Shown: positions 1-9,108, numbered from the stretch's first letter. The stretch is DNA of 13,506 bases from Gamarada debralockiae (GCA_002803225.1 NXFV01001834.1:1-13506), one strand, 5' to 3'. Numbers and translations: made by a program. Notes: a model not told the origin generated them from the sequence alone.

Positions 1-127
1 ATACGTATACTTCATCCACACGCATACACTATGTGTATATATACTCCATCTATACACATACTCCATCTATACACATAATCCATCCATACGCATACTTCAT
101 CCACACGCATACTCTATCCATACGTAT
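1..127. repeat. 17-bp minisatellite, block 1
   Basis: About seven degenerate copies of a 17-bp unit close to CATACTCCATCCATACG run from the window edge to about 127, so the array probably continues beyond the window. Copies differ mainly by C/T and A/G changes. It is the same unit as the block at 487-808, so the two blocks are one array split by the sequence between them, which includes the 149-bp element at 152-300. No coding role is apparent. Confidence 0.85.
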
Positions 128-151
128 TGTTGGTTTTTCTGAGGTTCCGGT

Positions 152-300
152 TGTGACGGATTAGAACAAGAACTAGTCCATTCTTAGAATACTAAGGTGG
201 AGAGCTGAGAACAGCTCTGAATGATGCTAATATACAGGGGAAATGCCAAGCCACGCTAGGCAGGTCTGGGAGGAAGCACGTGAGGGCCAGGGCCGTCACA
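152..300. mobile_element. Solo-LTR-like element, 149 bp, with 5-bp target duplication
   Basis: The element begins TGTGACGG and ends CCGTCACA, a perfect 8-bp terminal inverted repeat starting with TG and ending with CA. It is flanked on both sides by the direct repeat CCGGT (147-151 and 301-305). TG...CA ends with a 5-bp duplication are the signature of LTR retrotransposon integration. No internal coding region, primer-binding site or second LTR is visible, so a solo LTR or a very small non-autonomous derivative is the best reading. The last 24 bases (277-300) recur with three differences at 1904-1927. The family is not identified. Confidence 0.7.
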
Positions 301-305
301 CCGGT

Positions 306-486
306 TCCAATGCATGTATTAACTTAACTGACTCTCTACTCTACAGGTTCTACGACCCCTATATATACCCTATTTCCTTCACTACCAGAAGATTCTAGCC
401 TATACTACTAGGGTATGAGTCACGGTATTCGTAAGCTTCGCCACCCCTAATTGCCACCACTATATTAGTCTTAGGTATTTCCCAAC
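306..486. other. Intergenic spacer without recognisable gene
   Basis: This stretch separates the 149-bp element from the second minisatellite block. It contains a TATATATA-like run near 360-368 and nothing that resembles a coding exon. Both minisatellite blocks share one unit, so it may be part of a larger insertion into the array. Confidence 0.5.
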
Positions 487-808
487 AGTATACTCCATCT
501 GTATGCATATTCCATCTGTACGCATACTCTACTGTACACATACTCCATCCATATGTATACTCCATCTGTACGCATACTCCATCCGAACGCATACTCCATC
601 CGAACGCATACTCCATTCGTACGCATACTCCATCCGAACGCATACTCCATTCGTACGCATACTCCATTCGTACGCATACTCCAACCGTATGCATACTCTA
701 TGCGTATACATACTCCATCTATATGTATACTCCATCTGTATGCATACTCTATCCGTACGCATCGTCTATCTATATGTATACTCTTTTTATACACATACTC
801 CATCCGCA
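487..808. repeat. 17-bp minisatellite, block 2 (about 19 copies)
   Basis: About nineteen tandem copies of a 17-bp unit, best represented by CGCATACTCCATCCGAA at 571-587 and 588-604. One copy (521-536) has lost a base. The centre (571-689) is the most homogeneous; copies diverge towards both edges, as in a mutating array. Since 17 is not a multiple of 3 and the unit lacks stops, both strands stay open and spell 17-residue peptide repeats (for example MEYAYGWSMRTDGVCVR on the minus strand). Those open frames are artefacts of the period: there is no conserved domain, and several frames are open at once. Confidence 0.93.
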
Positions 809-1855
809 CGTATACTGTGGTGGGGAAATCGGTCACGTTGATGCCAACCTCGCTTAGCTGGATATCACGTGCCAGCCGGACATATTTTGTCTTTTGCAGC
901 TGGACCTGTACATAGACACCTACACATACATACACATTCGTACAACTTGTTTTCTGATGCATTTTTGTAGTGCGTTCGAGCACATGACCTTCGTTTTACA
1001 TCGTTTTTGTTTTATCCCTCACTGAGAGCACGTGCGATACGCAGCGCAATCGGGACGCGCTTATACTCGCATTTCGTTCCCTTCTACAATACTCTAGCTA
1101 TATGCATACTCTTTGTATGTTATAAAATTAAAGCTTTTCAGCAAATCACGGGGTTTAAGCAAAAGCCACTTGCGCGGTTTACTGCGGTGTCATGAGGTAA
1201 CGTTGGGAGTCACGTGCGGGGGCACGGCCATTTAGGCTGTCAGAAATATAGGCTTGGCGGGTGCAAAGGGTCACGTGGACGCTAGTATATGAGCTTCGGG
1301 GAAGTGATGCTCCAGATGAACTTGACTTCATTCTTTTTCTCCTATAGAGCTCAATCTATCCAATATAACTATAGCTTGACTCTAGCTATCGGTTTCCGAT
1401 GGCTCCTCGGCCCCCGAATTCGGGTTCTGTATGCCTCAGCTCTTAAGGCAATATACTGATATTTCAGGCAATATTCCTGACATAGGCCATTGTTACGATG
1501 TGAAGCATGACGCGCAATATGACGTCGCCCTACGGTCACCTACCTGACATCATAGATATAAGCATCCGGTTCTCTAGCTTGGGAAGGGCAGAGATCAGTC
1601 TAGTCATATGATGAAGATACATTGTTACCCTCCGATTATATTCTGACTACCCACCGATAACCTTACGTGACTCAACCTATCACCAATCGCCCTCTGACAT
1701 GCGGTTTATAGCGCCTTTTGTCACGAAGGCAGGAACCATAGGCAACAGCTTCGATTCTCCACTACCGTATCGTATGGACGAGGATTCTAAACTAAAGAAG
1801 AAAGAAAAGAAGGTAGAAGGTCAAGGAAAGAGAAGATATAGGAAAATCTCGAGGA
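809..1855. other. Intergenic region with CACGTG sites, no gene seen
   Basis: No open frame here looks like a protein. A stray minisatellite-like unit is visible near 1098-1115. CACGTG occurs at 866, 1029, 1211 and 1272, three of these as RTCACGTG. The motif CTCGCTTAG at 849-857 also occurs in the foldback arm at 1893-1901. A short open frame at 1699-2004 runs straight through the foldback and is of low-complexity, lysine-rich composition; I do not regard it as a gene. Confidence 0.6.
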
Positions 1856-1909
1856 CACGTGACCTAAGCGAGGTTCTTACAATTGTAGGAATCTCGCTTA
1901 GGTCACGTG
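1856..1909. repeat. 54-bp near-perfect palindrome (foldback) with CACGTG at both ends
   Basis: The two 17-nt arms 1856-1872 and 1893-1909 are exact reverse complements. The 20 nt between them also pair, leaving only two mismatched pairs (1873/1892 and 1877/1888), both G-T. Thus 25 of 27 pairs are Watson-Crick and there is no loop. Each end carries CACGTG within GTCACGTG, on opposite strands. The right end runs into a copy of the 3' end of the 149-bp element (1904-1927 against 277-300). It could be a transposon foldback end or a paired bHLH site; the G-T pairs are what C-to-T transitions would leave. Confidence 0.85.
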
Positions 1910-2145
1910 AGGACCAGGGCTGTCACCCTATTACTACTATTATTAAGATTACAAGTCTAAAATCACCTGACCTTACTAGTCCCGATCTAGGAATTTTCGC
2001 CTGATCAAGAAGGAGAGGCAGTCTAGGGGCGGCGCCTTGCCTTGTGAGGCCTAGTGGGGGTGTTTTGGCGGGCATAGTCACAGGGATCGAGGGTTCTAAA
2101 TTATAATGTTGTTAAATTTCCAACACTTAGAGTAATTAAAGAAAT
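1910..2145. other. Intergenic, 3' flank of the fucosidase gene
   Basis: After a copy of the 24-nt element end (1904-1927) the sequence is GC-richer near 2020-2070 and becomes AT-rich from about 2098. The AT-rich part lies just past the fucosidase stop codon on the minus strand and probably holds its 3' untranslated region. No perfect AATAAA is seen there on the minus strand. Confidence 0.45.
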
Positions 2146-4167
2146 TTAATAACTAAATTTGAAGGTCCAGACATAATTATCAGCGGCGATTATGTTCTCG
2201 GAGAGATCCAACACCAGCTGTCCATCATCATTAACTTTAGCGTCAACAACATCTCCATTCGCTGAACCTCCCACCACAGTCACAATGTCGCCCTCGAGAT
2301 ATGGCACCAAGTCAGGAACTGTGACAGACCCTGTAGGCTGATTCAGAATATGAATGAAGAAGGCATTGCCAGTCGTTGTGTATCGAAAGTCGCCCACACC
2401 CGGCCCGTTGGGCCAGTACGTAGTGTCGAAGATGCTCTCAGCGTGTGCTTTGATCCAGGTTCCCGCTTCAAGGAGATTGGTCTGCATGATTTCAGCTATA
2501 GTTCCGTCCGATTTGGGCCCGACATCGAGTAGAAAGTTGCCGTTTTTGGCTACGATATCTACAAGCGTGGTGACAAGCGTAGTAGCGTTCATATATTCAT
2601 CATCCGGAGTCGCCGCATTGTATCCAAACGAAAACGGGTCCATGCCTCTAGTGGCCTCCCAGTGGCGTGCCGAAAGATTATTTACCGGCTTGTATTCGGG
2701 CGTGGCAAAATCGCCTGTCACACCAGTACCACAGCGGCTGTTCAGCGTGACTTGTTTGTTGTTGGCGTACGCACTATTCAGCCATCGAGAAGCGAATTCT
2801 GGTGTCAAACTCGCTCCACCGATATCGCACCACATAATCTCTGTGTCATAATTGTCTGCTAGTATGTTCATCTGTGGAAGTTGGATGTCCTGCAAGAAGT
2901 CGTCAACCTCGACGAAGCCGGTATAGGGGACAGTTTTGTTGGTGTACGGATTTTTTGGGGGACCTATTGCTTATGAGCTTATCTTTCACCTTGCTAGCGC
3001 CACAACTCACCGATTCCAAACTCGTTGTTTAAAGTATATTTTGTGTAGGCTGGGTTGAACCACTCGGGCAAGCTGAAATAAGTCCCTCGGTGTAGTTGAG
3101 GTTGGTATGTTTTTGCCGCCTCGAAAATTTCCTACATAAAAGAAGTATATATTAGCCGTCTCGATTCTTTGGCCAAAACATTTCCTAGAGAGCAGGGCAG
3201 AAGCAACCTTTAGAAAGTCCTTATGTGGATTTTGTTGGACTGAATTCCGCTTCGAAACATTCGCGGGCATGTCGAACAAGGCGAATCCGTCATGGTGTTT
3301 AGTGACTTGAACGAAATAACGGGCACCAGCATCCGCGAATAAATCTACCCATTCCTTAGGGTTGAAATTGCTGGCGCTAAAATTTGCCATAAAGTCGTCG
3401 TATAGGAAGTTTGCACCATAATGCTCAAGATGATATTGATAGGTTCTAGTTTTGTCATCCGGATTCATTTGGTGGGACCAATACCTGTCAGCTGAGGTCA
3501 GCCATACTAAATATGTACTAGAGAGAATACACTGTACCATTCTGCGTAACTTTCATTGGCACCGGTATTTCCCCAGGCCGGTACGGAATAGAGACCCCAA
3601 TGAATGAAAATTCCGTATTTTGCGTTCCTCCACCAATCAGGGGACTCATGAGTATTTATCGAGGCAGCAGAAGCATTATATGCAGGAATCCCGTATGTTG
3701 CCGTGAAGTCTAGCGAAGCTGAAGCGCCGTCAGACCATCGAGCGATTGCAGTTGCGGGACCTCTAGAGCCTGCTTCAACACCATCTTTGTTCTGAACGTG
3801 AACTTCAACGATAACGGAGTTGTCAGGCCGAATCCGTTTCACAGTCCCAGGCTGAACAGTATTTAGGGAGCCAGCTTCCACGCTCACCGTGAGATCATCG
3901 CTGCGGATTAGCCAGGCTTCGCCGACGTTCTTGAGCTCAATGTCGAATATCTGCGTCTGAGGGCTATTCTCAACCCATCTTGATGAAGAGTTGGCCTGGA
4001 TAATGCTGATTTCCGGCTTCGTTGCTATGTGCCATCTTTTAGTTTAACCGACCAAAGAGCTAGAACGGAGGGGTGGTTCCCTTACTGTTAAGGGCCCTTG
4101 GTTGTGCACTAGCAGTACAGCGAGCAGCGTAGAGCACGAGAGCTGACGTTAGGCTCAAGAAAAACAT
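2146..4167 (-). CDS. Secreted alpha-L-fucosidase, glycoside hydrolase family 29, five exons
   Basis: Retaining alpha-L-fucosidase that removes terminal L-fucose from glycans or plant xyloglucan, probably extracellular. Proposed exons on the minus strand: 4167-4086, 4024-3538, 3484-3208, 3131-3011, 2963-2146, with introns of 61, 53, 76 and 47 nt. The joins keep frame throughout and give 594 aa, a usual length for fungal GH29 proteins. Residues 1 to about 21 form a signal peptide (MFFLSLTSALVLYAA...). Residues about 30-140 look like an N-terminal accessory domain. The catalytic barrel follows with YGIFIHWG (164-171), TKHHDGFALFD (251-261), LPEWFNPAY (303-311) and EIMWCDIGG (364-372); D369 is the predicted nucleophile by family analogy. 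E412 or E425 could be the acid/base, whose position varies in GH29. The C-terminus (VWTFKFSY) is intact. Several N-glycosylation sequons are present. The start has a purine at -3. Intron 3 has a weak donor (GTTGCT), but the join restores the family reading. Confidence 0.93.
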
Positions 4168-4281
4168 GTCTGATTAAAAGCCCCCCTCGAATAAGAATCT
4201 TCAATGTAAGACAACAAAAAGATCACTGCAAGAGGTCATCGCCCAATTCCTAATCTTCGCTTTCATTTGTTCTGAGAGTGC

Positions 4282-4342
4282 CTTTTATAGACGATATACT
4301 TCTCTAATTGTCCCCCGCTGAGATATTCTTTGCCTTCCGGGG
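4282..4342 (-). promoter_or_regulatory. Probable fucosidase core promoter: TATA box and CreA-like sites
   Basis: On the minus strand TATAAAAGG occurs at 4289-4282, about 115 nt upstream of the fucosidase ATG, a suitable TATA position. Farther upstream are GCGGGG on the minus strand (4318-4313) and CCGGGG on the plus strand (4337-4342), both fitting the SYGGRG consensus of the carbon catabolite repressor CreA/CRE1. Repression of a secreted glycosidase by glucose would be typical, but the motif is short and common, so this is inference. Confidence 0.5.
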
Positions 4343-4680
4343 AGTAACGGAGAATTGGATGGGTTTAGCCATACCAGCTATGCTAGTCTAAACTTCTTGT
4401 TTAGGTATCTCCATATGTGGATCGTCATTACATCTTCATGTACATTAACAAACTTCCCATTCTGGAAGACCTTCTTTCCTATTACAGTATGAGGGGAAAG
4501 GAAAATTAATACCCAAAGTAAGAATGAGGCAGCGGGCAGCGGGCATATGAAATATGAGGGGAAGACACCGCCAGCTTGTTCGCCGGGACATATAGGTTTA
4601 CCTCCGGGACGGAGAATTTATCTGGTCGACAACTGCTAGAAAGCATCTAATGGTCAGTGCGTGTGCCCGCTCCTAAAAGC
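4343..4680. other. Intergenic, upstream of the fucosidase
   Basis: No gene seen. There is a short GCAGCGG tandem duplication near 4531-4545 and mixed-composition DNA. The motif CGACAACTG near 4628 recurs next to the right arm of the following inverted-repeat element. Confidence 0.4.
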
Positions 4681-5050
4681 CAGAGGCTTTTAGTCAGCGA
4701 AAGCAAGTTTTTGGGCCGGGTGTTTCCTTACTAAAAAATCAAATCTTGAAATTTTCCGATTTTCCCGATTTTCCCTATTTTCCCTAAGAAAAACACCGAT
4801 GATTTTCAACTATTTTGAATTATTATTAATTGTACAATTTATATAAATTTAAAGTAACTTGAAAAGCAGAATCTTTATACTTATTATTACTTTACTATCA
4901 AATAGCATATTTATAACTTTAAAATGGTGAAATTATAACTAAATTCATCTCTCGATTTTCTTGATTTTGGTAAGGAAATAAATACACCAAAAAATAAAAC
5001 CCGACTTGCTTTCACCCGACAACTGGCTTTCGCCGACTGCTAGCCAGCTT
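4681..5050. mobile_element. MITE-like or foldback element with imperfect inverted-repeat arms
   Basis: The left arm (about 4681-4760) and the right arm (about 4955-5050, reverse complement) share several exact blocks in the same order: GTC(A/G)GCGAAAGC, GAAAGCAAGT (4699-4708 against 5013-5004) and TTTCCTTAC, with small insertions and deletions between them. The interior is very AT-rich and includes GATTTTCC-type short tandem units (4758-4785). There is no open frame of interest. This architecture fits a small non-autonomous DNA transposon, though I could not define exact ends or a target duplication. Confidence 0.5.
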
Positions 5051-5053
5051 TAC

Positions 5054-5069
5054 CCCGCCTTTCGGCGGG
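5054..5069. repeat. GC hairpin (6-bp stem, 4-nt loop)
   Basis: CCCGCC and GGCGGG flank a TTTC loop immediately outside the right arm of the inverted-repeat element. It is not followed by a T-run on either strand that would suggest a terminator. It may be part of the end of that element. Confidence 0.5.
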
Positions 5070-6107
5070 AATAGCGCCGGGAACAAAGCCCTCTCGGGAG
5101 ATCCAAGCCGATACAAATAAAATTATAGAGATGGGTTATGGGACACGGAACATCAATGTGCTGGTGTTCGCATGAGATTGAAAATCCATTGCCTAGTATC
5201 AACTTGTCTTTTTAGCTCCTCGGACATGACAACCGCCTGCCAGTACATATCGGCTGGTTCGACCACCAATCCGAGACGACGTCATTTTAATGGTAGCTTG
5301 TTTTGTGTCGAATCAGACGATATTGTATGGTAAAAACATGTATGTATTGATATCTCTAAGGAAGGAAAATTAGAGGGTTGCCAGAACCCGAGATATGTGT
5401 ACACAACCATTGCCATAGCAACCAGATCTTCTGACAGTTTGTCTTTGTAAGGAACGTATGATAGAGAATCCTAAGCTGAAGGTTCTAAACTATATGCTGG
5501 GAATCACAGAATATATAACTGTGCGGCGTGCTAGCTGTCCCGCGAGATACACTAAGCAAGGTTAACTAAGATATAAGATATAACTTCTAGATATATATAA
5601 GAAGAAAGAATAAGCTTAGCTTATCTTTTTAATCTTTATAAATATAATTGCTCAAACCTCTTACTTTTCTAGTCCTAGCTCCTATTATATCTATTACTTT
5701 TATTACTAGGTATACGCTTATAAGATATTCTTATAAGCTCTAAACCTACTTATTTTAATAATTTTCATCATTTTCGTTATTATTAGACTTTTATAAGGTG
5801 AGGTTAATTATACCACCAGTTGATTCTTGGACACTATAAAGATGAAGAGAAGTTCGCGAAGAAAATAAAGGGAGAAACTTCGGTTTTTGATCTACGGAGC
5901 AAGCAACTGCACCTGAGCAGAAGCTACCTAGGTGCGGTATACTGTCTCATGTGCACCGAGGAAGGGGAGACAGAGGATTTTGTATCGAGGTAAATAGTTT
6001 CATTTGCCGTACCTCAGGGAGACTCGGTTTTGGGACGGACTAGGGATGCGGAATGATCTTGGCGGCTCGAAGACTTACGAAATAGTATCAAATCAGGGGC
6101 TCCTGAG
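5070..6107. other. Intergenic with AT-rich island (about 5560-5830)
   Basis: No credible coding region. From about 5560 to 5830 the sequence is dominated by TA, ATA and TTAT, including two CTTATAAG copies bracketing ATATT near 5728-5748. This composition is typical of repeats mutated by RIP in filamentous fungi, but the original element cannot be recognised by eye. Confidence 0.5.
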
Positions 6108-6362
6108 TGTGACAGTTCTAGCGATTTGTCACCCTGACCTTCTGGCGATTTGTTCTGGCGATTTGACACCTGACCGCGTCTGGCGACGCGTGAGTCACGC
6201 GTTCATATGAGAGCCTAGTGCACTAGCGCATCTGGGAGTTATAATAGATTTCGTATACTTGCAGAACTTTTCCTTCTCTCCTTAGCTTAGTATTTTCGTA
6301 AATTCAGCATTTACTGCGTAGGATCTTCAATGGGTGAGATCTCAATACGTAGTGCTGTCACA
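6108..6362. mobile_element. Solo-LTR-like element, 255 bp, TGTGACAG...CTGTCACA ends
   Basis: A perfect 8-bp terminal inverted repeat bounds this stretch: TGTGACAG at 6108-6115 and CTGTCACA at 6355-6362. Inside lie a duplicated motif GCGATTTG(T/A)CACC(C)TGACC (near 6122-6140 and 6155-6174), a TATAAT-like site near 6240, and TTCTCTCCTTAGCT (6274-6287) that recurs twice in 9606-9752. The first 32 nt resemble the left end of the element at 9356. The flanking pentamers (CTGAG and TAAAC) do not match, so a target duplication is not supported. A short open frame at 6004-6210 spans the boundary and is spurious. Confidence 0.5.
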
Positions 6363-6654
6363 TAAACCTTACCTATAGTTCCCTTTATTTGAACCAAGCT
6401 CTTAAATTTCTTTGTCTTGTCCTAGTTGTCTTTTATAGTCGCTAGTTGTAGGGATGTGTGTTTCCTGGGGTTGTGTGTTTCTTGGAGATATATGTTCCCC
6501 TGGCGTGCTGTGGTCGATGGTGTTCTTATGAGAACCCTAATACTAAGGTGCATATGGCGCTAGTCCAAAATAGGCTTCGTAAGCTTTAATTCAAAATCTC
6601 TACCCTTTCGTACCGAGTTCAACCCTTCGCATATATCTACAGCTTGACATCGGG
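6363..6654. other. Intergenic, no gene seen
   Basis: No coding signal. The G/T-rich stretch near 6453-6486 resembles 6768-6802, a diverged duplication with the pattern of GTGTGTTTCCTGGGG-like words. Confidence 0.4.
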
Positions 6655-6726
6655 TCCTCGACCTTCCCCAGCTCCTCGGACTTCCCCAGCTCTTCGGCCT
6701 TCTCCAGCTATTCGGTCTTCTCCAGA
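6655..6726. repeat. 18-bp tandem repeat, four copies
   Basis: Four consecutive 18-bp units (6655, 6673, 6691, 6709) of the form TCCTCGACCTTCCCCAGC, diverging steadily towards the last copy. The period is a multiple of three, but neither strand carries a longer open frame around it, so I see no protein repeat. Confidence 0.8.
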
Positions 6727-7161
6727 TATCACCGTACTTCCTAGACCTTCTGGACCTATCAACAGATGGGATATATGTGCCCTGGGTTTGTGTATTCCCG
6801 GGTCTTTGCGCTTAGTTTGACGCCCTGGGGAGGTGTTTGGTGGTGCAGTCTCTGGGGCTGTGGTATGTGTGGTATCCTGAGGCTATTAAAGCCTTAAAAA
6901 CCAGTTAATATTATAACTAAACTAATAATTAGATATATTAAACAGATGATTAGACGCGTTCTATTAACGCGTCCTTGAATTAATAACGGGACATGCCGTT
7001 TATAAAGTTATGAATAGCTTATAAAAAAATGGCATAAATTACGTTGGAAGCATGTAGAGGGCATTAGAGATTTGTATGGTCTAGGGGAAAGCAGTCGCTG
7101 TAGGAAAAAGAATAGAAGTGACGGTCAATAATCAAGAGTATACTAATTAGGCCGCGATACC
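6727..7161. other. Intergenic with AT-rich stretch and a small hairpin
   Basis: The segment 6880-7030 is AT-rich. It contains a hairpin with perfect 8-bp arms GACGCGTT (6953-6960) and AACGCGTC (6966-6973) around CTATT. TTATAA-type words are frequent at 6995-7030. No gene is recognised. Confidence 0.5.
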
Positions 7162-7530
7162 TCAAAGGCCCCAGTAGTTTGTCGCAGCGGTTTTGAATCT
7201 CTGATAGAGAAGCAGTTTAATGGTCGTGAGGTAAGATCGTTTTACTGTATCGCTTGATGGCCAAGGGAGGTGATGCGTATTTTCTGCCGGAGTTGGTCTA
7301 CAGTCGCCTTCCGCGAGCCGAATCGTCTGGTTACGGCCGATAGAGAAGAGATTGATGGCGACTTGAAGTTGATGAAGGACTTTGCGAAGAATGAAGTCGT
7401 CGAGCTTTGCGTTAATCATAGCATGTTTTCTGTAAAGGAGGAAGGCACCGAATACTTTACTTGTACGAAGATCGACAATGATGACTTGCCGTAGATGAAG
7501 AAGGAACATATTTAAGCTGAGTGGGTACAT
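7162..7530. other. Possible small gene or gene remnant, strand undecided
   Basis: Two opposing open frames cover this stretch: 7270-7494 on the plus strand (74 aa) and 7530-7162 on the minus strand (122 aa, first codon ATG). The plus frame contains an acidic, varied segment (DGDLKLMKDFAKNEVVELCVN). The minus frame contains LRKVLHQLQVAINLFSIGRN. Neither matches a family I recognise, and no convincing introns extend either one. Composition is closer to coding DNA than the flanks, so it may be a small hypothetical gene or a decayed exon; which strand, if any, is coding cannot be decided here. Confidence 0.25.
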
Positions 7531-7851
7531 AGGGCTGAAGTCGCAATTACTTTTCGGAGGCCGAACTCCACTGCTTGCAGTCTCGAAGCTCTACATTGTT
7601 TTAGCATTTTCTTCTGTTCTCTTTTCTTGGATGGTCTCGGTTCTTAGACTTCGATGCTACTGTATCACATGCGTGAATTTCCTTAGTAGCACGTTTAAAT
7701 ATTCATACAATAACGGGGAAGGAAAACGAGTTGCAGTTTTGCACTCAATGGTTGTATTGTGACAATAGAGATCTTTCCTTCAAAACGCCGCCCATATGCA
7801 ATTGTTGTGACCCAGACGCCTTGCTAAATGAGAAGCCAACCAGACCTCAGT
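7531..7851. other. Intergenic, 3' side of the cyclin gene
   Basis: No coding or repeat signal was recognised. The part nearest 7851 must hold the 3' untranslated region of the cyclin H gene on the minus strand. Confidence 0.4.
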
Positions 7852-9042
7852 CTACGAGTTCTTGATTTCCGGCCCGAATAGATCCTCGCCTTCCTTCGCG
7901 GATTGCTCTCTTTCTAGTTTCCTTTTCTTCACTATCTTCTCACTATCTCCCTCCCCTTCTCGCTTTGCCCGTTGTAGCTCAACCAAAACCATCTTCTCTG
8001 GATCCCGGCACTTCCTCAGCTTCTTTGCCAAAGCTTGCAGCTCCTTTCTTTCGGCTGCAGAAGGCTCCAAGCTTGGTTCAACCTCCATTAACAGATCCGA
8101 ACACCTCTCCACCGTGTCAAAAACTTTCTGCTGCAGCTCCCCAGCGGCGGCAGGGAATTTGCACTTGATATACCATTCTGTCAATTCCTTATCCGCAATC
8201 ATCAATACAGCCATCATGATCTGACTCGGCGTAAAATGAAAGTAGACGTCCGTCAACAGCGCACTGGTCTTCAAATATTCCTTCGCCTTGCCATGCGCAT
8301 CTCTCACCCTCTTCTCCATATTCTGCGGCCTCTCCTCAGTTACCCCTCCTTCCCCAGGCAAAGCAGGAACTTCCCCCTTCGATAGGGCTTGTAACTCCAT
8401 TACCGCTCCGTCCAGCGCCCGGAACGGATGCCGTACAACAAACGTAAATCTTAGTCCTTGCGTCAGCAGAAACTCCGAAGCAAGAACATCTTCCGGCTTC
8501 GTATTCTCAATAGCGTCCGCGAATTGGGTGAGGCGAATATAGTGGTTCTCGGTTTTTGTGGCAAAGAAGAGGGCCGTTTTGAGGATATCGGTAGGGTGGT
8601 AGGTCATGAGAGAGTTGGTGATGTAGAATCGCTTTATGTACTGTATTGCCGTAGCCTGCTCTCCATCATCAGTTCTATGCCCTTACTCTTACTTTTGGAC
8701 TTGAATCCGTACCTTTACATCGGTTGGCACCTTCAAATGATCCCCCAACTGGATCGTCTGCCTGCAGTAGGAAGCCACAAGCTTGAGCTCCTCCTCCACA
8801 GTCAGACAATCCACCTCCCCTTCTGGAATCGCGCTGGCGGACCGCCCATTCTCGGCTTCATTTGTATCGGTAGATGATAAGGCGCGGGCTTCTCGTACGC
8901 GTCGGACGGCTTCGCGGACGCGGTCTGCTGCTATGCGGTTTGTGGTTGAGCGGAGGGCGAGGAGGGAGGAGGGTGTGTAGGACCAGAGGCGGTATTGGGT
9001 TGATGTGCGGTATCGTTCGTCTTCTGACATTGTGCTGGTCAT
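7852..9042 (-). CDS. Cyclin H-like regulatory subunit of TFIIH/CAK (Ccl1-type), two exons
   Basis: By homology the nuclear cyclin that activates the Cdk7/Kin28 kinase in TFIIH, which phosphorylates the RNA polymerase II C-terminal domain. Exons on the minus strand are 9042-8713 and 8655-7852, with a 57-nt phase-0 intron (donor GTACGG, branch CTGAT, acceptor GAGCAG), giving 377 aa, a normal length for fungal cyclin H. Visible features: the N-terminal cyclin H signature YRTSTQYRLWSYTP (11-24); the first cyclin box with VPTDVKATAIQYIKRFYITNSLMTYHP spanning the intron junction (about 104-131) and FFATKTEN (140-147); EFLLTQGLRFTFVVRHPFRAL (171-191); a second box with FHFTPSQIMMAVLMIADKE (249-267); and a basic, charged tail (about 338-366). 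A linker rich in acidic, Pro and Gly residues (202-220) lies between the boxes. Met1 has A at -3; Met5 is a second possible start. No lesions are seen. Confidence 0.93.
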
Positions 9043-9108
9043 GATGAGAGGTGTCTGGTATTTGAGGAATCATTTTATGGTGCTGAGGTAGAAAGTTTGA
9101 GTGACAAG
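9043..9108 (-). promoter_or_regulatory. 5' flank of the cyclin H gene
   Basis: Only about 66 bp separate the cyclin start codon from the tRNA-like sequence. No TATA box is evident here, as is usual for housekeeping fungal genes. The promoter probably extends over or beyond the tRNA-like sequence. Confidence 0.3.

Noticed and set aside
487..808. CRISPR-like array
   Set aside because: The units are contiguous with no spacers, and the host is eukaryotic.
395..983. Overlapping long open frames on both strands encoding 17-residue peptide repeats
   Set aside because: They are produced by the 17-bp DNA repeat lacking stops; several frames are open at once and none has a start or domain of its own.
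1699..2004. 101-codon plus-strand open frame
   Set aside because: It runs through the 54-bp palindrome and a copy of an element end, and has no recognisable domain.
2350..2862. Plus-strand open frames opposite the fucosidase
   Set aside because: They are antisense shadows of a GH29 exon with clear catalytic motifs on the minus strand.
6108..6362. Target-site duplication for the 255-bp element
   Set aside because: The flanking pentamers CTGAG and TAAAC are unrelated, so only the inverted ends support the element.
7862..8980. Plus-strand open frames opposite cyclin H
   Set aside because: They are antisense shadows; the minus strand has conserved cyclin boxes and a consistent intron.
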